From Hyphomicrobiales bacterium (GTDB lineage Bacteria > Pseudomonadota > Alphaproteobacteria > Rhizobiales > Xanthobacteraceae), in NCBI GenBank assembly GCA_018335895.1, contig JAGXQU010000191.1, positions 25,239 to 89,238 of the forward strand: a stretch of DNA of 64,000 nt, read 5' to 3'. The notes beneath the pieces are model-generated. The model did not search any database, had not been told where the DNA came from, and was given only the letters and a program-made list of their open reading frames with translations. The first letter of the stretch is position 1; each line of letters starts with the position of its first letter. The position numbers were made by a program, and so were the translations under genes. Of this stretch, positions 49,907 through 60,493 are shown piece by piece.

Positions 49907-52878
49907 TTCTCGGCAGCATCACCCAGAATCCGGTCGAAGGCCTCGCGCACGCGCTCCTGCGTGTCGGCAAGATGTGCGTTCAGGGTCGTGAAGTCCGGCA
50001 ACCCGCCGGCGCGCGCAAGCAGCGCCAAGAGACCCGGCGCCGCTTTCGCAGGCTCGAATGGCCCGCTAACGCACAGCCGCAAGACCTGCGTCAGGTTGTG
50101 ATAGAGCGTGACCGCCTCGCTCAGCAATTCGCCATCGGCTTTGTCCAGCAGCGATAACTTCCTCGCCTTCTCGATGACGCGTGCGGTCTGCGTATCCAGA
50201 ATGCCGAGATTCTGCTCGGCATGGACCAGAGAGAAATATTGCGCGAGAAACTCGATATCGATCAGGCCGCCCTTCGCGTTCTTGATGTCCCAGCGCTCGC
50301 TATCGCCGCGCTCGTCGGCGATCGCCTGCCGCATCTCGATCGCGTCGCGGGCGATGATGCCGGGGTCGCGCTCCACGCCTAGCGCCCTGCCGACCGCCGC
50401 CTCGACCTTGCTGCGAAAGCCCGCCGAAGACGACACGACCCGCGCCCGGGTCAGCGCCATATGCTCCCAGGTCCAGGCTTCGCTGGTCTGGTAGTTCACG
50501 AAGCTCGCAAGCGACGTCGCTACCGGGCCAGCGCGGCCCGAGGGGCGCAGACGCAGATCGACGTCGTAGAGTTTGCCCATGTTGGTCGGTGTGGTCAGCG
50601 CGCTGATGATGCGTTGCGTGAGACGAGCGAAATACTGCGCGCCGTATAGCGGCCGCTTGCCGTCGGACTCGGGCTTCGCTTCATCGAACTCATAGAGCAG
50701 GATCAGATCGAGATCGGAACCTGCCGTCATTTCGCGGCTGCCGAGCTTTCCGAGCGCGACTACCGCGGTTTCGGCATCCGAAAGCTTGCCGTGGTTCTTT
50801 TCGAAGCGGCGCAGGACCTCGCGATGCAGTTCGCGAATGATGACATCGGCGAGTGTCGCATAGGCTTCGCCTGCGCGGCTCGCCGAGAGAGCCCCGGAAA
50901 TCACCCGCACGCCGATCAGCACGAGATGCTCGCGGCCGAAGCTGCGGGTGAGATCAAGAAATTCTTCTTCGCTTTGCGCCTGTTTCAGCAGGTCCGCGAG
51001 CCGTTTCGCGAGCACTTCTTCCGAGGGCACGCCGGCGAAGAAAGCCGGATCGAGCAGACCGTCCAATAGCGACGGTGCCTGTGCGATCATGTCGCGAAGG
51101 CGCGGCGATGTTGAAAGGATGGTGGCGACGAGTTGCACGAGATCGGGATGCGTGCGCATCGCCGCAAGAAGCCGCTCACCGCCGGGAAGCTGCGACAGGA
51201 AGCGGTCGCAGGCGAGCAGTGCTGCGTCGGGATTTCCAGAACGCGAGAGTGCATCGAGGAGTGCAGGCAGGATCGCCTGAAATTCGCCTTGCGCCGCCTC
51301 GGTTTTTAACGCGCGATATTCGCCCGCGAGCCAGCCGCGAATGAGGTGGCTCGCTGCAAGCGGTTCCTTGAAGCCCATCTTCGAGAGCGTATCCAGCGTC
51401 TCGCGGTCGTCTTTGTCTTTCGGAAACAGGAGCGCACCGGATACGATGGCGAGCGGCGGCGCATCTTCGAACAGGTGCGCATAATGGCCCTGGACTCTTT
51501 GCAGATACCGCGTCAGCGTGCGTGCGAACTCGCCGCGGTCCTTGTTGCCTAAGAAGCGCGCGAAGCGGTCGAGCGCATCGTCTTCTTCCGGCAGGATATG
51601 CGTCTGTTCGTCCGCCATCATCTGCAAACGGTGTTCGGCGCGGCGAAGGTAAAGATAGGCCTCATGCAATTCGTCGCGGGCCTCTTCGCCGATCCATTTC
51701 TCCTCCGCGAGCCGCGCCAGCATTTCGAGCGTGCGGCGGCCGCGCAGTTCAGGCACCCGGCCGCCTGCGATAAGCTGCTGCGTTTGCACGAAGAATTCGA
51801 TCTCGCGAATGCCGCCGCGGCCGAGCTTGATGTTGTGGCCCGCCACTGCGATCTCGTCGTGCCCGCGGAACGCGTGAATCTGCCGCTTCATCGCATGCAC
51901 GTCGGCGATTGCGGCGTGATCGAGATAGCGGCGCCATACGAACGGCGAGAGGTTTTTCAGAAACCTTTCGCCTGCTGCGATGTCGCCCGCGATCGGACGT
52001 GCCTTGATGTAAGCCGCGCGTTCCCACGTCTGGCCTTCCCGCTCGTAATAGTCGAGCGCGGCAATGGTCGAAATCGCAATCTGGGTGGAGCCGGGGTCCG
52101 GCCGAAGGCGCAGGTCGGTACGGAATACGTAGCCGTCGCCGGTGCGGTCGTGCACGAGACGCAGAAGAGTCTTGGTTAGTGCGACGAAGAACTGAACCGG
52201 CTCGATGCCGTTAGTAAGCGGTGCGGTTTCGCGCTCGAACAGGACGATCAGATCGATGTCGCTTGAGTAGTTAAGTTCGCCTGCGCCATGCTTGCCCATA
52301 GCGAGCACGATGTACCCCGAGCCTTCGCCGGGGTTCGCCTCATTCGCGAGCTGGATCTTTCCCGCTCTTGCCCCCGCACGTAGCGAACGATCGACGGCCG
52401 CGCGAACTGCGGTATCCGCGAGTTTCGTCAGCGCATCCGTGACCCGTTCGAGGTCCCAGACGCCTCCGATATCGGCTAGCGCGATCAGAAGCGCGCCTTC
52501 CCGCTTCATCGCACGCAGAATGACCTGCGCTTCCGCGTCGGACTCCGCGGCAAGCGTCTGCTTCGTATGGCTTGCGAGGATGCGATCGATCGCGGCTTCG
52601 GGTGTCTCGCCGAGCAGACGAAGCAGGATACCCGGCTCGAAAGCGATAATTCCCCAGAGATAGGACGAGCCTTCGAACAGGCCGTGCATCAGCTTTTCGA
52701 GAACGACGTTCGACGCAATCGCCTCGCCGAGCGGGCCCGATACTTCCTTGGGCGTGTCGTCGATCAGGCGGGCGACTGCCGCCTTCGCTTCCGCGATCTT
52801 CGCGGCACGGGGCGCCTCGCGCAGGCGGGCGAGCAGAGATTCGGAAGAAGCAGCCGGACGGGCCTTCGGGGACTTCAT
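49903..52878 (-). CDS. glnE: bifunctional glutamine synthetase adenylyltransferase/deadenylyltransferase
   Basis: Two nucleotidyltransferase modules: GAGELNYSSDIDLIVLFE and GSREMTAGSDLDLILLYEFD; GGIREIEFFVQTQQL, GGLIDIEFLAQYFSLVH. Confidence 0.96.
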   Translation of the reverse strand: MKSPKARPAASSESLLARLREAPRAAKIAEAKAAVARLIDDTPKEVSGPLGEAIASNVVLEKLMHGLFEGSSYLWGIIAFEPGILLRLLGETPEAAIDRILASHTKQTLAAESDAEAQVILRAMKREGALLIALADIGGVWDLERVTDALTKLADTAVRAAVDRSLRAGARAGKIQLANEANPGEGSGYIVLAMGKHGAGELNYSSDIDLIVLFERETAPLTNGIEPVQFFVALTKTLLRLVHDRTGDGYVFRTDLRLRPDPGSTQIAISTIAALDYYEREGQTWERAAYIKARPIAGDIAAGERFLKNLSPFVWRRYLDHAAIADVHAMKRQIHAFRGHDEIAVAGHNIKLGRGGIREIEFFVQTQQLIAGGRVPELRGRRTLEMLARLAEEKWIGEEARDELHEAYLYLRRAEHRLQMMADEQTHILPEEDDALDRFARFLGNKDRGEFARTLTRYLQRVQGHYAHLFEDAPPLAIVSGALLFPKDKDDRETLDTLSKMGFKEPLAASHLIRGWLAGEYRALKTEAAQGEFQAILPALLDALSRSGNPDAALLACDRFLSQLPGGERLLAAMRTHPDLVQLVATILSTSPRLRDMIAQAPSLLDGLLDPAFFAGVPSEEVLAKRLADLLKQAQSEEEFLDLTRSFGREHLVLIGVRVISGALSASRAGEAYATLADVIIRELHREVLRRFEKNHGKLSDAETAVVALGKLGSREMTAGSDLDLILLYEFDEAKPESDGKRPLYGAQYFARLTQRIISALTTPTNMGKLYDVDLRLRPSGRAGPVATSLASFVNYQTSEAWTWEHMALTRARVVSSSAGFRSKVEAAVGRALGVERDPGIIARDAIEMRQAIADERGDSERWDIKNAKGGLIDIEFLAQYFSLVHAEQNLGILDTQTARVIEKARKLSLLDKADGELLSEAVTLYHNLTQVLRLCVSGPFEPAKAAPGLLALLARAGGLPDFTTLNAHLADTQERVREAFDRILGDAAEN

Positions 52879-54275
52879 GCCCCCTTAGTCTGGACCGGCT
52901 GCGCCGGAATCGCGAGCGTGACTTTCAAGCCTGGTGAATTGTCCTCCAGCCGCAGATCGCCGCCATGAAGCCGCGCAACCGCAAGCGCGAGCGACAGACC
53001 GAGACCCGCGCCCGGGAGCGAGCGGCTCTCCTCCAGACGCACGAAGCGTTCCAGCACGCGCAGGCGGTCCTTCTCGGCAATACCGGGGCCGCGGTCGCCG
53101 ACCGTGAACTCGATCCGGTCGCCAATCTTACGCGCCGCAACCGTAACTTTGCTTCCGGCCGTGGTACCGCCGTGTTTGATCGCGTTGTCGACGAGATTGG
53201 CAAGCGCTTGGCTCACGAGTTCGCGGCTACCGCGAACCGGAAGATTCTCCGCCGCATCGATACCCAGGGTAAGCCCGCTTTCCTCCGCAACCGGCTCGTA
53301 AAGTTCCGCGACGTCCCGCGCGATTTCGCCGGCATCGAAATCGGTCATGGCTTTCCGCACCTCGCCCGCCTCCGCACGGGAAATCATCAGAAGGGCGTCA
53401 AAGGTGCGAATGAGATTGTCAGATTCGTCGATGGTCGTTTCGAGTGCGCGGCGAAGATCCTTCTCGGTGTGGTTCTTCCGCAGCGCTTCTTCCGCGCGAT
53501 TGCGCAGCCTTGTCAGCGGTGTCTTCAGGTCGTGTGCGATGTTGTCGGAGACGTGTTTCAGGCCACCCATTAGATTCTCGATGCGGGTCAGCATCGCATT
53601 CAGGCTGTTCGCGAGCCGGTCGAACTCGTCGCCCGAACCGGTGACCGCAAGCCTGCCGCCGAAATCGCCGCGCATGATCTGTTCCGATGTCGCGGTCATC
53701 TGATCGATGCGCTTCATCACCCGCCGGGTGATGAACAATCCGCCTGCGATACCGAGAATGACGATCACGACCAGCGACCACCGCGCGGGTGCGGCGAGAA
53801 TCTGCCTCAGCCTCTCACGCTCTTCGATATCGCGCCCCACCAGCACGCGGAAACCGCCGATGAAAACGACGCGCACCAGCGCGCGGCTGTCGTGGAGATT
53901 GTCGGCTGCGTCGTCGGTGCGGCGATAGGAAATCTCGGACCAGCCCTGCCGCGACAGCACCGAATTGTTGATGTCGGTCACATTGGCCGCGACCACGGCA
54001 CCGTTGAACGACGTGATCAGGTAGAGATTCGAGCCCGGCTGCTGCGCCCGCACGGCCACCACGTCGATCAGCCTGCCGATACCCCCGTCTTCGTGCACGT
54101 CCTGAAGATTTTTGATTTCGCTGTCGATCGCGTCGGTTATCTGCGTCACGACCAGCGCCTGCGTATGGCGCGCGAGATAGCCGATCACCCCCGCCGCAAA
54201 GAGTGCGAACACGAGAAGGTAAACCGCCACGATCTTGAAAGCGGTGGTGCGGAGAAGTTTACCGAGCGCCGTCAC
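52875..54275 (-). CDS. sensor histidine kinase with HAMP domain
   Basis: VSDNIAHDLKTPLTRLRNRAEEALR; LANLVDNAIKHG; DRGPGIAEKDRLRVLERFVRLEESRSLPGAGLGLSLALAVARLHGGDL. Confidence 0.94.
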   Translation of the reverse strand: MTALGKLLRTTAFKIVAVYLLVFALFAAGVIGYLARHTQALVVTQITDAIDSEIKNLQDVHEDGGIGRLIDVVAVRAQQPGSNLYLITSFNGAVVAANVTDINNSVLSRQGWSEISYRRTDDAADNLHDSRALVRVVFIGGFRVLVGRDIEERERLRQILAAPARWSLVVIVILGIAGGLFITRRVMKRIDQMTATSEQIMRGDFGGRLAVTGSGDEFDRLANSLNAMLTRIENLMGGLKHVSDNIAHDLKTPLTRLRNRAEEALRKNHTEKDLRRALETTIDESDNLIRTFDALLMISRAEAGEVRKAMTDFDAGEIARDVAELYEPVAEESGLTLGIDAAENLPVRGSRELVSQALANLVDNAIKHGGTTAGSKVTVAARKIGDRIEFTVGDRGPGIAEKDRLRVLERFVRLEESRSLPGAGLGLSLALAVARLHGGDLRLEDNSPGLKVTLAIPAQPVQTKGA

Positions 54276-54939
54276 GAATGATGTATCCCGCGCCCCGCAC
54301 GGTCTGTAGCAGCGGCTTTGCGAACCCCTTGTCGATCTTCGATCGCAGCCGCGAGACGTGCACGTCGATCACGTTGGTTTGCGGATCGAAGTGGTAATCC
54401 CACACGTTTTCGAGCAGCATGGTGCGCGTGACCACCTGCCCCGCGTGACGCATGAGATATTCGAGCAGCCGGAATTCGCGGGGCTGAAGCACGATCTCTT
54501 CGCCGTTGCGCATCACGCGGTGCGAGAGGCGGTCCAGTTCGAGATCGGCGACGCGGTAAACCGTATCCGCGCTGTTCGGAGCGCGCCTGCGCGAGAGCAC
54601 CTCGACCCGGGCAAGCAATTCCGAGAAGGCATAGGGCTTTGCCAGATAGTCGTCTCCACCGGCACGCAGACCCGTAACCCGGTCGTCGACCTGACCCAGT
54701 GCGGAAAGGATCAGTACCGGCGTTTCGTTACCGCGCTTTCGGAGTTCGGAAACCAGCGAAAGGCCGTCGCGCTTCGGCAGCATCCGGTCCACCACCAGCA
54801 CGTCGAAGCTTTCGTCGAGTGCGATCGCGAGACCGGCTTCGCCGTCATTGGCGATCTCGGCCATATGCCCTGCCTCGCGCAGCGCCTTCTTCAGATAGTC
54901 CGCGGCTTCGCGGTCATCTTCGATGATCAGGAGACGCAT
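54259..54939 (-). CDS. OmpR-family response regulator
   Basis: MRLLIIEDDREAADYLKKALREAG; VVDRMLPKRDGLSLV; AGGDDYLAKPYAFSELLARV; wHTH C-terminus. Confidence 0.95.
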   Translation of the reverse strand: MRLLIIEDDREAADYLKKALREAGHMAEIANDGEAGLAIALDESFDVLVVDRMLPKRDGLSLVSELRKRGNETPVLILSALGQVDDRVTGLRAGGDDYLAKPYAFSELLARVEVLSRRRAPNSADTVYRVADLELDRLSHRVMRNGEEIVLQPREFRLLEYLMRHAGQVVTRTMLLENVWDYHFDPQTNVIDVHVSRLRSKIDKGFAKPLLQTVRGAGYIIRDGAR

Positions 54940-54975
54940 GATTTCCGACTCGATATTCCTGCAAAGGCTTCTCGC

Positions 54976-55019
54976 CTAAAAAAATTGGGGCGGAAAGCGC
55001 TTTCACGCTCTCCGCCCCC
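54976..55019 (-). terminator. rho-independent terminator downstream of degP-like gene
   Basis: Minus-strand ggggcggagagcgtgaaagcgctttccgccccaattttttt hairpin plus T tract. Confidence 0.8.
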
Positions 55020-55078
55020 GGATGCCCGCGGTCGGCAGGGGGCGATGGGGGTTTACGCCGCCGCGGACACCCGAAACG

Positions 55079-56620
55079 TTAGCCCTTGCCTGCGGGCAAG
55101 GTGACAAAGCGTGCGCCGCCCTGCGACTTCACACGCAGCATGATGACGCTCTTTCCCTCGGCGCGGGCTTTCGTTATCGCGTCGTTGAGATCCTTCGCCT
55201 TACTGACGGTGCGCCCGCCGATATCGAGGATGACGTCGCCGGTCCTGAGTCCGCGCTCCGCGGCCGGGCCGTTCATGTCGACATCGGTCACGACGATCCC
55301 TTCCGCGCTTGCACCCTGCACTTCGCTTGCAGGCGCCACCGTAATTCCGAGTTCGGATAGATTCTGTTCGTTGGTCTCGAAATTGTCGCTGCGCCCGCGA
55401 TCCTTTCCGCGCGGACCCTTGCGCTTTTCCATCCGCGGATCGGTCGAGGCCAGTTGCTGGTCGGGAAGCTTCGCCAGCTTGACGTTAATCACCTGCTCCT
55501 TGCCGTCGCGGATGACCTTTACCTTGGTGGTCGAATCCGGGCGGAGAGAAGCGATCTTGCGTTGCAGTTCGCGCGCGGTTTTGATCGGCGTTCCGTCGAC
55601 ATCGATGATGACGTCACGAGCCTTGATACCGGCGTTGGCGGCCGGAAGTCCCGGCTGTACTTCACCGACCAGCGCGCCTTCCTGCGACTTAAGGTTCAGA
55701 CTCTCCGCGATTTCCTGTGTCACGGGCTGAATCTGCACGCCGAGATAGCCGCGCTCGACCGTCTTGCCCGCGCGAAGCGCTGCCACCACCGTCTGAACAG
55801 TCTCCGCCGGAATGGCGAAGGCGATGCCGACGTTGCCGCCGGTGGGCGAAACGATCGCGGTGTTCACGCCGATCACTTCGCCTGCGAGATTGAAGGTCGG
55901 GCCGCCGGAATTTCCACGATTCACCGCAGCGTCGATCTGGATGAAGTCGTCATAAGTGCTCGCGCCGATATCGCGGCCGCGCGCGGAGACGATACCCGCG
56001 GTAACCGTGCCGCCGAGCCCGAAGGGATTGCCGACCGCAAGCACCCAGTCGCCGATGCGCGGCGCTGCCGGTGCGAGGCGTACCCACGGGAAATCTTCGC
56101 GTCCGTCCACCTTGAGCAGCGCAAGATCGGTGCGCGGGTCGGTGCCGATGACTTTCGCAGCATAGGTCTTGCCGTCGTCGGTCTGCACCTCAACGGTCGT
56201 CGTCTTGTCGATCACGTGATTGTTGGTGACGACATAGCCGTCGGCGGAGATGAAAAAGCCGGAGCCCTGACCCTGCGAGCGGCGGTTGCGCGGGATACGG
56301 TTCGGCCCGGGGACCTGATCGCCAAAGAAGCGGCGGAAGAAGCGCTCCATATTCGGGGGAATCTCGCCGGATTCCTCGCCGCTCATGTTTGCGGGTGCTT
56401 CGCTCTTGGTGCGCACGCTGACGACCGCGGGCTTCACCTTGTCGACGATGTCGGCAAACGAAAGAAGATTGGCCGGACGATCGGTCGTGATCTGCGCCTT
56501 CGCCGAGGAAACGAAAGACAGGACGTTGGTGCCGGTTACGACGAAAGCGGCAATCGTCGCTCCAATCACAATGCCTGTGATGAGCGAACGGCGGGCCGCC
56601 GGGCTACGGGTCTCTTGCAT
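55079..56620 (-). CDS. degP: Do-family periplasmic serine protease (DegP/HtrA)
   Basis: SGFFISADGYVVTNNHVID; DPRTDLALLKVDG; AAVNRGNSGGPTFNLAGEVIGVNTAI; two PDZ domains. Confidence 0.95.
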   Translation of the reverse strand: MQETRSPAARRSLITGIVIGATIAAFVVTGTNVLSFVSSAKAQITTDRPANLLSFADIVDKVKPAVVSVRTKSEAPANMSGEESGEIPPNMERFFRRFFGDQVPGPNRIPRNRRSQGQGSGFFISADGYVVTNNHVIDKTTTVEVQTDDGKTYAAKVIGTDPRTDLALLKVDGREDFPWVRLAPAAPRIGDWVLAVGNPFGLGGTVTAGIVSARGRDIGASTYDDFIQIDAAVNRGNSGGPTFNLAGEVIGVNTAIVSPTGGNVGIAFAIPAETVQTVVAALRAGKTVERGYLGVQIQPVTQEIAESLNLKSQEGALVGEVQPGLPAANAGIKARDVIIDVDGTPIKTARELQRKIASLRPDSTTKVKVIRDGKEQVINVKLAKLPDQQLASTDPRMEKRKGPRGKDRGRSDNFETNEQNLSELGITVAPASEVQGASAEGIVVTDVDMNGPAAERGLRTGDVILDIGGRTVSKAKDLNDAITKARAEGKSVIMLRVKSQGGARFVTLPAGKG

Positions 56621-56742
56621 AAGGAAGTCTCCGAAAATTCCGAAGTCCACTGGGGGATGTGGGCCTGTATGGAAGACAACCTAGTAGCCACCGCCTTACG
56701 GCGATGTCGCGGGAACATTACGGTTTCGTAAGGTTCTAGGCC

Positions 56743-57195
56743 TCAGGACAGGTCCTTGAGGCGTTTCTTCTCGGCCGCGCTCAGCGGTTCGGGAGCAGCG
56801 GCTCGGTGTCTTGTAAAGAAACGCATGAGAACAAGGCCGCCCGTAAGCAGCACTAGAAACGGCGCAAGCCACAGGAACGCGGTTCGCCAGTTCTTCTCGG
56901 GCTCGAGCAAAACGAACTGGCCGTAGCGCGCGACCAGAAACTCACGAACTTGTGTATCGCTGTCGCCTGCCTGCAAGCGTTCGCGGACGAGAATGCGCAG
57001 ATCGCGCGCCAGCGGCGCGTCCGAATCATCGATCGACTGATTCTGGCAAACCATGCAGCGCAGCTTGTGCGAGAGCGCCCTCGCACGCGCTTCCAGCGCG
57101 GGATCACGCAACACTTCGTCAGGTTGTACGGCCGGCGCGTGCGACACGAACGCGAAGCAGAGAAAGAGCGCCAATGTAAAGTTTTTCATTGTCAT
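56743..57195 (-). CDS. ccmH: cytochrome c-type biogenesis protein CcmH
   Basis: ALSHKLRCMVCQNQSIDDSDAPLARDLR (RCxxCQNQS) plus C-terminal TM. Confidence 0.95.
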   Translation of the reverse strand: MTMKNFTLALFLCFAFVSHAPAVQPDEVLRDPALEARARALSHKLRCMVCQNQSIDDSDAPLARDLRILVRERLQAGDSDTQVREFLVARYGQFVLLEPEKNWRTAFLWLAPFLVLLTGGLVLMRFFTRHRAAAPEPLSAAEKKRLKDLS

Positions 57196-59174
57196 TCCGC
57201 CGGCGCCACAGCGAGCTTCTTCCTGGCTGCTCGCACCGGAATGCCGATCCTGAGCCGGCGATCCGACAGCGAGAAGGCAGCGCCCAGCGCCATGACCAAT
57301 CCTCCGATCCAGATCAGAAGTACAAAGGGCTTCCAGTAAGCCCGCAGCGCAACCGACTGATCGGGAGCAGGCTCGCCGATGCTCAGATAAAGCTGACTGA
57401 GACCGAAAGTCTTGATCCCCGCCTCGGTGGTCTGCTGGCCGCGCATCACGAAAATCCGCTTCGCAGGCGCGAGTTCAGCGATCACGACCCCGCCCCGGCG
57501 AACCTCAAAGATCGCTGCGATGTCCCGATAGTTCTCCCCCTTACGCTCCGCCCATTGCGTGAAACGAAGATCGAAATCCGCGACGCGCATGGTTTCGCCC
57601 GGCTTCACGGATGCGATCTTCTCCACGCTCCAGCCGCCTTCCGCGGCCATGCCGATCAGCGAAAGGCCAATGCCGGCATGCGCCAGCAGCGTTCCGAGAT
57701 ACGAGCGCGGCAATCCGCGTGCGCGGAAAAATGCTTCCGCAGCCGGCACTCGGAACAGCGCAATCCGTGTCGCATATTCCGTGAACGCTCCGGCGAGCGC
57801 GAAGATTCCGATGAACAATCCGATCATCGGATAAATCCGCGCGCCCTGCATCGCGAAAACCGCAAGTACCGCCACCAGCGCAAGGCCCACGGCAATCGCA
57901 AGCTTCTGCGCGATGCCTGCGGCGTCGCCGCGTTTCCATGCGAGCAATGGTCCTGCCGGCATCAGCGCCACAAGAAGAAGTGCGAGCGGGCCGACCGTTG
58001 CATTAAAGAACGGCTCTCCGACCGAGATTTTCTCGCCGGTAAGCGACTCCAGCATCAACGGATACAGCGTGCCGACGAACACAGTCGCGCAGATCGCGGA
58101 CAGAAACAGATTGTTCAGTAGAAGCGCGCCTTCGCGCGACACCGGGGCGAAGATGCCGCCCGGCTTCAACTCCGAAACGCGCAACGCGAACAACGCCAGC
58201 GACCCGCCGACGAAAAGCACAAGAATTACAAGGATGAACACGCCGCGCGTGGGATCACTTGCGAAGGCATGCACCGACGTCAGCACGCCGGAACGAACCA
58301 GAAAAGTGCCGAGCAGCGACAGCGAGAACGTAAGCAGCGCGAGCAGCACGGTCCAGATTTTCAGCGCGTCGCGCTTCTCCATCGCGAGCGCCGAATGCAG
58401 AAGTGCCGTCGCCGCAATCCAGGGCATCAACGATGCGTTCTCGACCGGGTCCCAGAACCAGTAACCGCCCCAGCCGAGTTCGTAATAGGCCCAATAGGAG
58501 CCCATCGCGATTCCGAGTGTGAGGAACAGCCACGCCGCGAGAGTCCAGGGGCGAACCCAGCGCGCCCAGGCGGCGTCGATACGGCCCTCGATCAATGCCG
58601 CGACCGCAAACGAGAACGCGACCGAGCAGCCAACGTACCCGAGATACAAAAGTGGCGGATGGAGCGCGAGACCGATGTCCTGCAACACCGGATTTAATCC
58701 CTGCCCCTGCGCCGGCGGAACCGCGAGCCGCAGGAAAGGATTGGACGTCGCGAGAATGAAGAGCAGGAAAGCCGCCGCTACAAGCCCCTGAACGCCGAGC
58801 ACGTTCGCGCGAAGGCGGGGCGGAAGATTTCCGGCAAAGACCGCGATCAGTGCGGAGAAGATCGCAAGCGACAACGCCCAGAGCAGCATCGAACCTTCGT
58901 GATTGCCCCAGACGCCGGTGATTTTGTAGAGCAGCGGCTTAGCCGAGTGCGAATTCGCGTACACGTTCGCGACGGAAAAATCCGAGATCACATATAGATA
59001 TGTGAGGCCCGCGAAAGACGCAGCCGTCAAAAGAAACACCGCGATCGCGGCAACGGGCGGCACCGCCATGAGACGGGCATCGCCCTGCCGCGCGCCCCAG
59101 ATCGAGAATATCGCTTGCGCGACGGCGAGCGCGAATGCGAGCGCAAGCGCCGCGTGCGAAAGCTCCGCGATCAT
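57192..59174 (-). CDS. ccmF: heme lyase CcmF/NrfE family subunit
   Basis: LLYKITGVWGNHEGSMLLWALSL; SYWAYYELGWGGYWFWDPVENASLMPWI; M at 59174 overlaps ccmE. Confidence 0.96.
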   Translation of the reverse strand: MIAELSHAALALAFALAVAQAIFSIWGARQGDARLMAVPPVAAIAVFLLTAASFAGLTYLYVISDFSVANVYANSHSAKPLLYKITGVWGNHEGSMLLWALSLAIFSALIAVFAGNLPPRLRANVLGVQGLVAAAFLLFILATSNPFLRLAVPPAQGQGLNPVLQDIGLALHPPLLYLGYVGCSVAFSFAVAALIEGRIDAAWARWVRPWTLAAWLFLTLGIAMGSYWAYYELGWGGYWFWDPVENASLMPWIAATALLHSALAMEKRDALKIWTVLLALLTFSLSLLGTFLVRSGVLTSVHAFASDPTRGVFILVILVLFVGGSLALFALRVSELKPGGIFAPVSREGALLLNNLFLSAICATVFVGTLYPLMLESLTGEKISVGEPFFNATVGPLALLLVALMPAGPLLAWKRGDAAGIAQKLAIAVGLALVAVLAVFAMQGARIYPMIGLFIGIFALAGAFTEYATRIALFRVPAAEAFFRARGLPRSYLGTLLAHAGIGLSLIGMAAEGGWSVEKIASVKPGETMRVADFDLRFTQWAERKGENYRDIAAIFEVRRGGVVIAELAPAKRIFVMRGQQTTEAGIKTFGLSQLYLSIGEPAPDQSVALRAYWKPFVLLIWIGGLVMALGAAFSLSDRRLRIGIPVRAARKKLAVAPAE

Positions 59175-59614
59175 TTCTTCTTGCCCTCGTTTTGTTGCCA
59201 CATGCCCTTGTCTTTGAGGGCATCTACGACCTCACGCGGCATATAATTCTCGTCGTGCTTCGCGAGGATCGTGCGCGCAATGAAGATGCCGTCTTCGAAC
59301 GTCCCTTCCGCGACCACGCCCTGCTTTTCGCGGAACAGATCGGGCAGCATTCCCTGGTAGCGAACCGGAACGCTTTTCGCGCCGTCGGTCACCTCGAAGC
59401 GCACCAACACACCCTCCTTCGAGATGCTGCCTTCCTTCACGAGCCCGCCGATTCGTAAGCGCTTGCCCGGAGGCGGTGGGTTCACCGCAAGCTCGCTCGG
59501 ACTCGCAAAGAAAGTGATCGAGTCTCGCAAGGCTGAAAGTGTCAGCAGCGCCGCAAGCGTCAGCACGATGCCGCCGACTGCGATCAGTGTGAGGCGTCGC
59601 TGTTTGCGGGTCAT
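59171..59614 (-). CDS. ccmE: cytochrome c maturation protein CcmE
   Basis: RLRIGGLVKEGSI...VPVRYQGMLPDLFREKQGVVAEGTF...ILAKHDENYMPREV (heme-binding HxxxY). Confidence 0.96.
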   Translation of the reverse strand: MTRKQRRLTLIAVGGIVLTLAALLTLSALRDSITFFASPSELAVNPPPPGKRLRIGGLVKEGSISKEGVLVRFEVTDGAKSVPVRYQGMLPDLFREKQGVVAEGTFEDGIFIARTILAKHDENYMPREVVDALKDKGMWQQNEGKKK

Positions 59615-60429
59615 TGTTTTTTCTCGATCATTCTAAGACGGCGCTCCGCCGGAATGCGCCAGGGATCGCCGGGAGGGGTGAGTTCGATCACACGCGTCCA
59701 GAAGCGCGCAGCGGCATCGTTCTCGCCGCGTTCGGCCGCTTCGAGCCCGAGATAAAACAACGCCGGCACCGACTTTTCGTCGCGTGCCAGCGCGCGTTCG
59801 AAAGCCGCCTTCGATTCCGCTGTGATCCTTCCGTTTGCCGCGCGGATGAACTCGCCCAGCGTCACTTCCCGCGCACTCGTAGAGCCGAGGATGCTGATGA
59901 CGCGTTCCTGTGCGGCGACTGCATCGCCGGTCCTGCCGACACGCATGTAAATCGGCGCGATCAGTTCCCATCCTTCGCCCTGGTTCGGGTTCTGCTCGAG
60001 CCGCTCCTCGATCCGGCCGACGAGCATGCCGATATCCTGCTGCGCGAGAGGACGCGCGAGACGTTCGGCGAGCGGCGCGTCGGGATACTCCGGTACTCCG
60101 AAATACAAGTATAAAGTGAGGGAAAGGGCCGGAATGCCGGCGAGTGCCGCAATCGAAGCGATACGCCGTCTAGACGCGCTGGCCTTGGCCTCGCCAGTAC
60201 TCGCCGCGGCGGCGTTCAGCAATCGCCGCGATACTTCGATGCGGGCGGCTTCGGCTTCGGAATCGGGCAACACGCCGCGGGCGCGGTCGGCATCGATCTC
60301 CGCGAGCTGGTCGCGGTAAACCGCGAGGCCCGCGCTTTCGCCCGCAAGTTTTGGCATCCGCGACAAAGGCCACAACACCGCAAACACGGCGGCGGCGGTC
60401 ATCAGCGCGAGCAGCGTCCAGAACAGCAT
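59611..60429 (-). CDS. ccmI: c-type cytochrome biogenesis protein CcmI
   Basis: MLFWTLLALMTAAAVFAVLWPL...LAVYRDQLAEIDADRARGVLPDSEAEAARIEVSRRLL plus TPR region. Confidence 0.93.
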   Translation of the reverse strand: MLFWTLLALMTAAAVFAVLWPLSRMPKLAGESAGLAVYRDQLAEIDADRARGVLPDSEAEAARIEVSRRLLNAAAASTGEAKASASRRRIASIAALAGIPALSLTLYLYFGVPEYPDAPLAERLARPLAQQDIGMLVGRIEERLEQNPNQGEGWELIAPIYMRVGRTGDAVAAQERVISILGSTSAREVTLGEFIRAANGRITAESKAAFERALARDEKSVPALFYLGLEAAERGENDAAARFWTRVIELTPPGDPWRIPAERRLRMIEKKQ

Positions 60430-60493
60430 TGTCTCACCCGGAGTGAGGTCCTACTGCCCGGCCCCGACCCGGTCAAAAGGCTTATCCGCGCAC